DNA of 5,560 bases from Chloroflexota bacterium (lineage in GTDB: Bacteria; Chloroflexota; Limnocylindria; QHBO01). The DNA is taken from positions 1-5,560 of the forward strand of contig JACDHU010000136.1 in the NCBI GenBank assembly GCA_013820865.1, given 5' to 3'. Below, piece by piece: positions 1-5,299 of this stretch (the first letter of the stretch is position 1; each line of letters begins with the position of its first letter). Made by a program: the position numbers and the translations under genes. Under the pieces are notes generated by a model, which saw nothing but the letters and a program-made list of their open reading frames with translations, had not been told where the DNA came from and made no database searches.

Positions 1-1
1 G

Positions 2-535
2 GCCAGTGGTGGGGCACTCGTGAGCGAGGTGCCGATCGGCGCAGCTGTCGGCCGGCCGGACTTCGCGCGTCGGAATCGGATCATCGCCGGGCTATCTGAG
101 GCAGTCGTCGTCGTGGAGGCGCCGGATCATTCGGGCGCGCTGCTCACTGCAGCGGCGGCGATCGCCATTGGCCGTGAGCTGTACGCCGTTCCGGGTCCGA
201 TCGACGCGATGGCGTCGCGCGGATGCAACCGCCTGGTCGCGGATCAGCAAGCAACCATGGTGACCTCCGCCGCCTCGCTCATGCGTCAGATCGGCCTGTC
301 GCGCGGTGGTCGACCGCCTGCCGTTGCCGCCCTCTCCGAGGTCGAGGGACAGGTCCTCAAGCGGCTTCTTGAACGCAGCGGATCGATCGAAGAACTCATT
401 GATCGGACCGGGCATTCACCGGCTGCACTGGCCAGCGCGCTGTCCCTGCTCGAGGCCCGAGGACTCGTCAATCCCTTCGGTGGTGCGACGTTCCATGCGA
501 CCCTGGCGGCCCGACGGCTTGCCGGAGTCATATGA
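2..535 (+). CDS. dprA: DNA-processing protein DprA (Smf), C-terminal part, 5' end outside window
   Basis: DprA binds single-stranded DNA in the cytoplasm and loads RecA on it during natural transformation and related recombination. The frame is open from the first bases, so the gene starts upstream; 177 residues are visible, about half the usual length of roughly 300-380. The Rossmann-like core shows the family signatures: a phenylalanine-led RRNRIIAGLS stretch, VVVVEA, SGALLTA, then a VPGPID turn followed by SRGCNRL. The last ~65 residues, from about base 325, look like the DprA winged-helix tail (VEGQVLKRL, then SIEELIDRTG and LSLLEARGLV). The stop TGA at 533-535 overlaps the ATG of the next gene by 4 bp. 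An internal GTG at base 20 is not a credible start because conserved core sequence precedes and surrounds it. Identity is secure; whether the organism is transformable cannot be judged here. Confidence 0.93.
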   Translation, partial: ASGGALVSEVPIGAAVGRPDFARRNRIIAGLSEAVVVVEAPDHSGALLTAAAAIAIGRELYAVPGPIDAMASRGCNRLVADQQATMVTSAASLMRQIGLSRGGRPPAVAALSEVEGQVLKRLLERSGSIEELIDRTGHSPAALASALSLLEARGLVNPFGGATFHATLAARRLAGVI

Positions 536-561
536 CAAAGGTCCTACCGGTGGGCTATGGT
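532..561 (+). promoter_or_regulatory. Candidate sigma70-type promoter for the CAP-domain gene
   Basis: ATGACA at 532-537 matches the -35 consensus TTGACA in five of six bases, and TATGGT at 556-561 matches TATAAT in four of six, including the key first, second and last bases; the spacer is 18 nt. Transcription would start near 568, ahead of the TTG at 628. If used, the ATG at 532 would not be in the transcript. This is a motif match only, in a G+C-rich background. Confidence 0.3.
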
Positions 562-2394
562 TACCGCGCCACTCAACGCCGTCTACGTGCCCACAAGGGC
601 GGCGCAGCCATCCTTGGAGTTTGTGTATTGCATCCGATCCGAACCATTCGTGCGGCGCTGGCCGCTCCGTTCGAGTCGCTTGGCCTTCTGCTGAGCAGCC
701 ACCGAGCCATCTCACGAGTCTCGCTGGCAGCCCTCTCGTTCATCCTCATCCTTGCGCTCAACCCGCAGGGTACGACCACCGTCACCCAGGCAGGGCCCGA
801 GCGGGTCCCGCTCATCCCCGAGTCCCTCCTGCCCCAGAACATCGGCGTTGCCGTGGCCACCGACTTCGCGGTGGCCATTCCCTTCGGCGTCCCGGTCGAC
901 CCGGGCTCCGTCGAGGACGCCATCCAGGTCCTGCCCGAGCAGAAGCTCGACATGGCATGGAATGACGACCGCACCGAACTGTCGATCAGCCCCGCGAACC
1001 GATGGCGCACTGACGAGCACTACCTTGTCGTTCTCGGCGCATCGGCGGAGACTGCCGACGGCGACAGCGTCGGCACGCGGCGGTTCTCGTTTACTACCGA
1101 GCTGGCTCCGGCGATCACGGACTTCCAGGTCCGATTGGTAGCCGCCGCCCTCGAGGCCGAGCCGGCCGAGGCCGATATCGCCCATGACCTGGCGAGCGCG
1201 CTCAGCCTGGAGACCAAGATCCCCGAGGTTGATGACGGTTCGCATCCACCAACCCGGACGGCGCGCGATGTCAGCGCCACCAGCGCCATCGAGATGACCT
1301 TCAGTGAACCCATGGACCGCGCCGACGTGGAGGCGCACTTCAGCATCATCCCGGCCGCGGACGGCGAGCTGGATTGGCGCGAGGGCAACCTCGTCTTCCG
1401 GCCCTCCGAGCGCCTCGAGCCCGGTTCCCGCTACACGATCAGCGTGATCGGCTCGCATGATCTCGACGGTAATGTGCTTGGTGGGAAAAACAACTTCTCC
1501 TTCATCGTGCAGACCGGCGCTCAGGTCACCAGGACCCTGCCTGCGCTCGACGCCGCGGATACCGATCCCGCCACGGTGGCGATGTGGTTCAGCCAGCCGA
1601 TGCAGGTCGATGCCACCAACGACGCCTTCGCCCTGACTGATACGACCACCGACGAGCTGGTCGGCGGCCGGCTTACCTGGAACGAGGCGCAGACGCAGCT
1701 CATCTATACGCCCGACACCGCATTCGCCGGGGGCCGAACCTTCGAGGTGAGCCTCGGAGACGGAGCCCGCGATGTGGACGACAACACTGTCGTCACGAGC
1801 TGGGCCTTCAGCACCAAAGCGGCTGCCGTGGTCGCGGCACCCACGCCGGCTCCGGCTAACACTGCGGATCGTGGCAGCACCTCAACGCGCAGCACGGCTC
1901 CCGCGCCCGCCCCCGCGCCTGTTGTTCCGGCCCCCGCGCCTGTTGTTCCGGCCCCCGCGCCTGTTGTTCCGGCCCCGGCGCCGTCGACCAGCCTGGCCGG
2001 TCATGCGCTCAACCAGATCAACGCGGCTCGTGCGGCGTATGGCTTCGCTCCGCTGGTCCTCGATTCGGCCATCTCGGCGGTCGCATCGGTACATGCGTGG
2101 GATCAACTGCGCAACGGGTACTACAGCCATACATCGCTCAACGGCCAGGGCCTCAACGCGCGCTTGGCCGCGGGCGGCGTGGCGTTCAGCGCGGCGAGTG
2201 AGAACCAGTGCCACTACTACGGAAAGGGCGACGCGGGGACGTTGGACTGGTGCCATAGCGCGTTCATGGCCGAGCCGTACCCTGGTGAGTGGAACCACAT
2301 CGCCAACATCCTGAACCCGCGGTGGACGCGCGTCGGCGTCGGCATCGCCGATAACGGCTCGCACGTGATCATCACCTGGGACTTCACCAACTGA
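532..2394 (+). CDS. Membrane-anchored extracellular protein: three Ig-like (Big_5 type) domains, Pro/Ala linker, C-terminal CAP/SCP (YkwD-like) domain
   Basis: 620 residues from the ATG. Residues about 62-76 form one hydrophobic segment (SLAALSFILILAL) after an Arg-containing stretch, so the rest probably lies outside the membrane. Three Ig-like units follow, near 95-190, 235-328 and 330-430, each with the Big_5/SbsA hallmark (FGVPVD at 118, FSEPMD at 257, FSQPMQ at 353) and a closing F-S-F/A-F-S strand. Residues 191-234 are an Ala/Glu-rich spacer. A Pro/Ala linker (431-487) contains APAPVVP three times. Residues 488-620 are a CAP domain: N497 and R500 of the first helix, H533 in YSH, E557-N558, then H589 in HIANILNP and the final VGVGIA strand. 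CAP proteins of bacteria are extracellular and mostly uncharacterised; the Ig units probably act as a stalk. The start is uncertain: ATG 532 overlaps dprA with GGAG only 4 nt upstream, while TTG 628 has GGAG at a 9-nt spacing. The 3' end is firm. Confidence 0.85.
   Translation: MTKVLPVGYGYRATQRRLRAHKGGAAILGVCVLHPIRTIRAALAAPFESLGLLLSSHRAISRVSLAALSFILILALNPQGTTTVTQAGPERVPLIPESLLPQNIGVAVATDFAVAIPFGVPVDPGSVEDAIQVLPEQKLDMAWNDDRTELSISPANRWRTDEHYLVVLGASAETADGDSVGTRRFSFTTELAPAITDFQVRLVAAALEAEPAEADIAHDLASALSLETKIPEVDDGSHPPTRTARDVSATSAIEMTFSEPMDRADVEAHFSIIPAADGELDWREGNLVFRPSERLEPGSRYTISVIGSHDLDGNVLGGKNNFSFIVQTGAQVTRTLPALDAADTDPATVAMWFSQPMQVDATNDAFALTDTTTDELVGGRLTWNEAQTQLIYTPDTAFAGGRTFEVSLGDGARDVDDNTVVTSWAFSTKAAAVVAAPTPAPANTADRGSTSTRSTAPAPAPAPVVPAPAPVVPAPAPVVPAPAPSTSLAGHALNQINAARAAYGFAPLVLDSAISAVASVHAWDQLRNGYYSHTSLNGQGLNARLAAGGVAFSAASENQCHYYGKGDAGTLDWCHSAFMAEPYPGEWNHIANILNPRWTRVGVGIADNGSHVIITWDFTN
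615..630 (+). promoter_or_regulatory. Shine-Dalgarno and alternative TTG start of the CAP-domain gene
   Basis: GGAG at 615-618 stands 9 nt before an in-frame TTG at 628-630. Starting here gives 588 residues beginning MHPIRTIRAAL and keeps the membrane segment near residue 32-44, a more usual position for a signal anchor. The 32 codons from 532 to 627 have G or C in 17 of 32 third positions, about 53 percent, against roughly three quarters in the next 47 codons, which suggests that they are not coding. Confidence 0.45.
1909..1971 (+). repeat. Perfect 21-bp tandem repeat, three copies, inside the Pro/Ala linker
   Basis: Bases 1909-1929, 1930-1950 and 1951-1971 are identical 21-bp units, each coding for APAPVVP in frame. 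Partial APAP-coding copies flank the array on both sides (1897-1908 and from 1972) with different third-position bases. The unit is a multiple of three, so copy-number change would lengthen or shorten the linker without a frameshift. Confidence 0.95.
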
Positions 2395-2440
2395 CCGTCC
2401 GCCGGATCGCCGCTCCGCGCGGCGCGCTGGCCGTCAACGA

Positions 2441-2484
2441 CCCCATTACCTCCGCCCGCCAACCGGCGGCCGGAGGTAATGGGG
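2441..2484 (+). terminator. Long hairpin after the CAP-domain gene (terminator without a U-tract, or cruciform/operator)
   Basis: CCCCATTACCTCCG at 2441-2454 is the exact reverse complement of 2471-2484. Inside it CCGCC (2456-2460) pairs with GGCGG (2465-2469) round an AACC loop; a single C-C mismatch at 2455/2470 separates the two stems. It lies 46 nt after the stop of the CAP-domain gene. No T-run follows the right arm, so it is not a classical intrinsic terminator. Hairpins without U-tracts are often proposed as terminators in G+C-rich bacteria. It could also be a protein-binding palindrome, because the right arm covers the -35 region of the candidate topA promoter. Confidence 0.55.
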
Positions 2485-2488
2485 CCGG

Positions 2489-2497
2489 TGCTACACT
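2489..2497 (+). promoter_or_regulatory. Candidate extended -10 promoter of topA
   Basis: TGCTACACT at 2489-2497 combines a TGN extension with TACACT, which keeps the first, second, fourth and last bases of TATAAT. No good -35 is seen 16-18 nt upstream, where the hairpin arm lies; extended -10 promoters can do without one. Transcription would begin near 2503-2506, giving topA a leader of about 80 nt. Confidence 0.4.
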
Positions 2498-2507
2498 CGC
2501 TGATCGT

Positions 2508-2582
2508 ATGCTCCCCACGAAGCGGATCGCTCTCGACAAGCTCGCCGACTCGCCGTCATCGGCGACGACTAGGGAGCGCTGA
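2508..2582 (+). CDS. Possible 24-residue leader peptide upstream of topA
   Basis: An open frame runs from ATG 2508 to TGA 2580-2582, coding for a short peptide that starts MLPTKRIALDKLADS. Its ATG would be only 2-5 nt from the predicted transcription start, so it would be translated as a leaderless message, a mode common in several G+C-rich phyla. It ends 5 nt before the topA ATG, and the topA Shine-Dalgarno lies inside it, an arrangement that would couple the two. No family resemblance is evident and a frame of this size can arise by chance. Confidence 0.18.
   Translation: MLPTKRIALDKLADSPSSATTRER
2528..2578 (+). promoter_or_regulatory. Possible Shine-Dalgarno-sequestering structure in the topA leader
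   Basis: CGCTCTC at 2528-2534 can pair with GGGAGCG at 2572-2578 (seven pairs, one G-U), covering most of the AGGGAG ribosome binding site. Within the enclosed segment TCGCCG (2550-2555) pairs perfectly with CGGCGA (2560-2565) round a TCAT loop. Together they would form a two-part hairpin that hides the topA binding site. Short G+C-rich pairings are frequent by chance, so this is a hypothesis only. Confidence 0.22.
2571..2576 (+). promoter_or_regulatory. Shine-Dalgarno of topA
   Basis: AGGGAG at 2571-2576 lies 11 nt before ATG 2588, slightly far but usable. It supports the ATG that gives the conserved TopA N-terminus MSKALVIVESPAKA. Confidence 0.6.
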
Positions 2583-2587
2583 CACCG

Positions 2588-5272
2588 ATGTCGAAGGCAC
2601 TGGTCATCGTCGAGTCGCCGGCAAAGGCGCGCACCCTCACGCGTCTGCTGGGCGACGAGTATCGAATCGAGGCGAGCGTCGGTCATATCCGCGACCTCCC
2701 CGACAACGCCAGCGAGGTGCCCGCCGGGATCAAGGACAAGCCGTGGGGTCGCATGGGGGTCGACGTCGAGAATGGCTTTCGGCCTTACTACGTCGTGTCG
2801 CGCGACAAGGCGGGCCGCATCAGGGACCTGCGCGCCGCGGTGAAGGACGCCCCCGAAGTGCTGCTCGCCACTGACCCCGATCGCGAGGGCGAGTCGATCA
2901 GCTGGCATCTGCGCGAGGTGCTCAAGCCGAACGTCCCCGTCCGACGCATCGAGTTCCACGAGATCACCATCGAGGCCGTGCGTAAGGCGATCGCGGAGGC
3001 GCGCGAGATCGACCTTCAGCTCGTCGACGCGCAGGAGAGCCGTCGTATCGTCGACCGGCTGTACGGGTACATGGTGTCGCCCGTGCTGTGGAAGAAAGTG
3101 CAGACCGGGCTGAGCGCCGGTCGTGTCCAGAGCGTCGCCGTGCGCCTCATCGTCGAGCGTGAGGAAGCACGCCGCGCCTTTTGGACGAGCGCGTATTGGA
3201 ATCTCGAAGCGCAGTTGCGCGCCGGAGAGACATCGTTCACGGCTGCACTCGCGCGCATTGGATCCGCGCGGCTTGCCACTGGCAGGGACTTCGATCCAGC
3301 GACGGGTGAGCTGAAGGACGCCAAGATGCTCATGCTGGACGAGCGCGCCACCGGCGAGCTGCGGGACGCGCTGGCGAAGCGGCTGCCGTGGTCGGTCACC
3401 TCGGTCGAGGAAAGACCCGCAACGCAGGCACCGTACGCGCCGTTCACCACGTCGACCCTGCAGCAGGAAGCCAACCGGAAGCTCGGCTTCTCGGCGGATC
3501 GGACCATGAATGCCGCCCAACGGCTGTTCCAGGAAGGCATCATCTCGTATCACCGCACGGATTCGACGACGCTGAGCGATCGCGCGCTGCGTGAGGCGGC
3601 CGACGAAATCGGGTCACTCTACGGTCCCGACTACTATGGCGGGCCGCGCCAGTACCGGACCAAGGTCAAGAACGCGCAGGAGGCCCACGAAGCCATCCGG
3701 CCGACCGACTTCACCCGGACTCCGAATCGACTCAGCCAGCATGTCGGCCGCGACGAAAGCCGCCTGTACGATCTCATCTGGAAGCGCGTTGTCGCCTCGC
3801 AGATGGCCGATGCTCGCCTCCTCCGTACCAAGCTCGAGATCACGGCCGAGGGTCCGGATGGACCGTGCGTGTTCACGGCGACCGGGAAGGCGGTCCAATT
3901 CGCGGGGTTCCTGCGCGCCTACGTTGAGGGATCGGATGATCCCGCCGCCGAGCTTGGCGATCAGGAAACGCTGCTGCCGAAGCTGGAGGTCGGCGACCTG
4001 GTTTCCGCCGATGGCGTTCTCGCCCTCACGGCGCTCGATGTCAAAGGCCACGAGACTTCTCCTCCCGCGCGCTATACCGACGCATCGCTCGTGAAGCGGC
4101 TCGAGGAGGACGGTATCGGCCGGCCGTCCACCTACGCCTCGATCATTTCGACAATCGAAAGGCGCGGGTACATCTGGCGCCAGGGGAAAGCGCTCATCCC
4201 CACGTTCACGGCCTTCGCCGTGACGCACCTTCTCAAGGAGCACTTTGCCGCACTGGTCGAGCTTGGGTTCACCGGGCAGATCGAGGAGAACCTTGACGAG
4301 ATCGCCAAGGGTGAGCGAAAGCGGGACGAGTTCCTGACCACCTTCTACAACGGCGACGGAGGGCGTGAATGGCCCGGGCTGCGCACCCTGGTGGAGAACG
4401 AGGTACACATCGAGTACCCGGCAATCCCGCTCGGGAAGCATCCGGACAGTGGCGCACCGGTCGTGGTGAGAATCGGCCGATTCGGGCCATACGTGCAGAT
4501 CGGGCAGGGCGAGGACGCGATCAACGCATCTGTGCCTGACGAGACGCCACCCGCCGACTTCACCCTCGAGAGCGCGATCGCGCTGGCCGAGTCCCGAGCC
4601 AGGGGGCCGGCCAGCCTGGGCGACGACCCCGCCTCGGGACTGCCGGTGTACGTGATGACCGGAAGATACGGGCCGTACGTGCAGCTCGGCGAGACGCCGG
4701 AAAAGGGCAGCAAAGAGAAGCCACGCCGGGCATCGCTGACGCGAGCCGACAGCGAGGCGTCACTTACGCTGGCGCGGGCACTCGAACTGCTGTCGCTGCC
4801 ACGCGTGGTCGGCCATGATCCCAACTCCGGCGAGGAGATCACGACGAACTTCGGCCGATTCGGTCCCTATGTGAAGCGTGGCGACGACTTCCGCTCGCTG
4901 GCATCCGACGCGGCGGTGTTCGAGGTGACGCTCGACGACGCCCTCGAGCTCCTGAAGCAGGAGAAGCAGTCGAGGCGTACCGCCACGAAGAAGGTATTGC
5001 GCGACGTCGGCACCCATCCGGCCTCGGGCCTTGTCGTGCAGCTGATCGAAGGCCGGTATGGGCCATACGTGAGCGATGGGGTCACGAACGCGTCGCTGCC
5101 GAAGGACATGAGTACCGATGCGATCGCGATCGACACCGCGGTGGAGCTTCTCGCCGCCCGTGAAGGCGCCCCGAAGAAGGGGCGGGCGCGGAAGACCGTG
5201 ACCAAGCGTCCCGGAACCCCACGGCAAGCCCCGGCAAGCCGACGGCCCGCGACTCGCAAGCGCCCGGCATGA
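2588..5272 (+). CDS. topA: DNA topoisomerase I (type IA)
   Basis: TopA relaxes negatively supercoiled DNA by cutting one strand through a 5'-phosphotyrosine and passing the other strand. The 894-residue frame is complete. The Toprim domain starts at once, with E9 in VESPAKA, K13, and the metal-binding D96-P-D98-R-E100 motif. LSAGRVQS (175-182) and the VDAQESRRIVDRLYGY stretch before it are conserved family blocks. The catalytic tyrosine is Y321 in SYHRTDS, with the supporting R323. HEAIRPTD (367-374) and GIGRPSTY (509-516) complete the core. The only cysteine is C427, so the zinc fingers of E. coli TopA are absent. Instead four C-terminal repeats start near 615, 677, 741 and 807, and a Lys/Arg-rich tail covers about 861-894, an arrangement known from mycobacterial TopA, where the basic tail aids strand passage. 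The start is fixed by the conserved N-terminus. A hairpin and a promoter-like site upstream suggest its own transcription unit. Confidence 0.98.
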   Translation: MSKALVIVESPAKARTLTRLLGDEYRIEASVGHIRDLPDNASEVPAGIKDKPWGRMGVDVENGFRPYYVVSRDKAGRIRDLRAAVKDAPEVLLATDPDREGESISWHLREVLKPNVPVRRIEFHEITIEAVRKAIAEAREIDLQLVDAQESRRIVDRLYGYMVSPVLWKKVQTGLSAGRVQSVAVRLIVEREEARRAFWTSAYWNLEAQLRAGETSFTAALARIGSARLATGRDFDPATGELKDAKMLMLDERATGELRDALAKRLPWSVTSVEERPATQAPYAPFTTSTLQQEANRKLGFSADRTMNAAQRLFQEGIISYHRTDSTTLSDRALREAADEIGSLYGPDYYGGPRQYRTKVKNAQEAHEAIRPTDFTRTPNRLSQHVGRDESRLYDLIWKRVVASQMADARLLRTKLEITAEGPDGPCVFTATGKAVQFAGFLRAYVEGSDDPAAELGDQETLLPKLEVGDLVSADGVLALTALDVKGHETSPPARYTDASLVKRLEEDGIGRPSTYASIISTIERRGYIWRQGKALIPTFTAFAVTHLLKEHFAALVELGFTGQIEENLDEIAKGERKRDEFLTTFYNGDGGREWPGLRTLVENEVHIEYPAIPLGKHPDSGAPVVVRIGRFGPYVQIGQGEDAINASVPDETPPADFTLESAIALAESRARGPASLGDDPASGLPVYVMTGRYGPYVQLGETPEKGSKEKPRRASLTRADSEASLTLARALELLSLPRVVGHDPNSGEEITTNFGRFGPYVKRGDDFRSLASDAAVFEVTLDDALELLKQEKQSRRTATKKVLRDVGTHPASGLVVQLIEGRYGPYVSDGVTNASLPKDMSTDAIAIDTAVELLAAREGAPKKGRARKTVTKRPGTPRQAPASRRPATRKRPA
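4430..5089 (+). repeat. Four TopA C-terminal repeats (G-x-x-P-x-SG ... GR[FY]GPYV), coding level
   Basis: Within TopA a unit of about 62-66 residues recurs. Each begins with (L/V)G-x-(H/D)-P-x-SG and has GR(F/Y)GPYV about 14 residues later: residues 615-636, 677-698, 741-762 and 807-828. This matches the Topo_C_Rpt type of DNA-binding repeat that replaces zinc fingers in many TopA proteins. The copies are clearly diverged at the protein level, so the duplication is ancient. Confidence 0.88.
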
Positions 5273-5299
5273 TGTCCGCGTGCCCCGCGGCGAGACTGA

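Noticed and set aside
20..535. GTG at base 20 as a real start giving a 171-residue protein
   Set aside because: The frame is open to the window edge, upstream codons (SGGAL) continue the DprA core, and a start here would remove half of the Rossmann fold.
610..630. Lipoprotein signal near the cysteine in AAILGVCV of the CAP-domain protein
   Set aside because: The residues before the Cys do not fit a lipobox (Gly-Val rather than Ser/Ala-Gly/Ala), the preceding stretch is not a proper hydrophobic core, and the true membrane segment lies about 30 residues later.
712..1458. Minus-strand open frame of 248 codons opposite the Ig-like region
   Set aside because: The plus frame carries a membrane anchor and repeated Ig-like signatures; the minus frame has low-complexity composition and no recognisable domain.
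1897..1983. Short tandem array as a CRISPR-like or mobile repeat
   Set aside because: Units are contiguous with no spacers, in frame, and code for a Pro/Ala linker.
2479..2874. Plus-strand frame beginning at an ATG inside the hairpin, with GGAGG just upstream
   Set aside because: GGAGG at 2472-2476 is only 2 nt from ATG 2479, too close to serve it. The frame overlaps topA in another register and its translation is Arg-rich, as expected for an out-of-frame reading.
2384..3553. Long open frame on the minus strand opposite the start of topA (389 codons)
   Set aside because: It lies antisense to a gene with unmistakable catalytic motifs, its translation is Arg/Asp/Leu-rich without recognisable motifs, and long antisense frames are expected in G+C-rich coding DNA.
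3614..4441. Minus-strand open frame of 275 codons within topA
   Set aside because: It is antisense to conserved TopA core motifs and shows no motif of its own; it is explained by third-position G+C bias.
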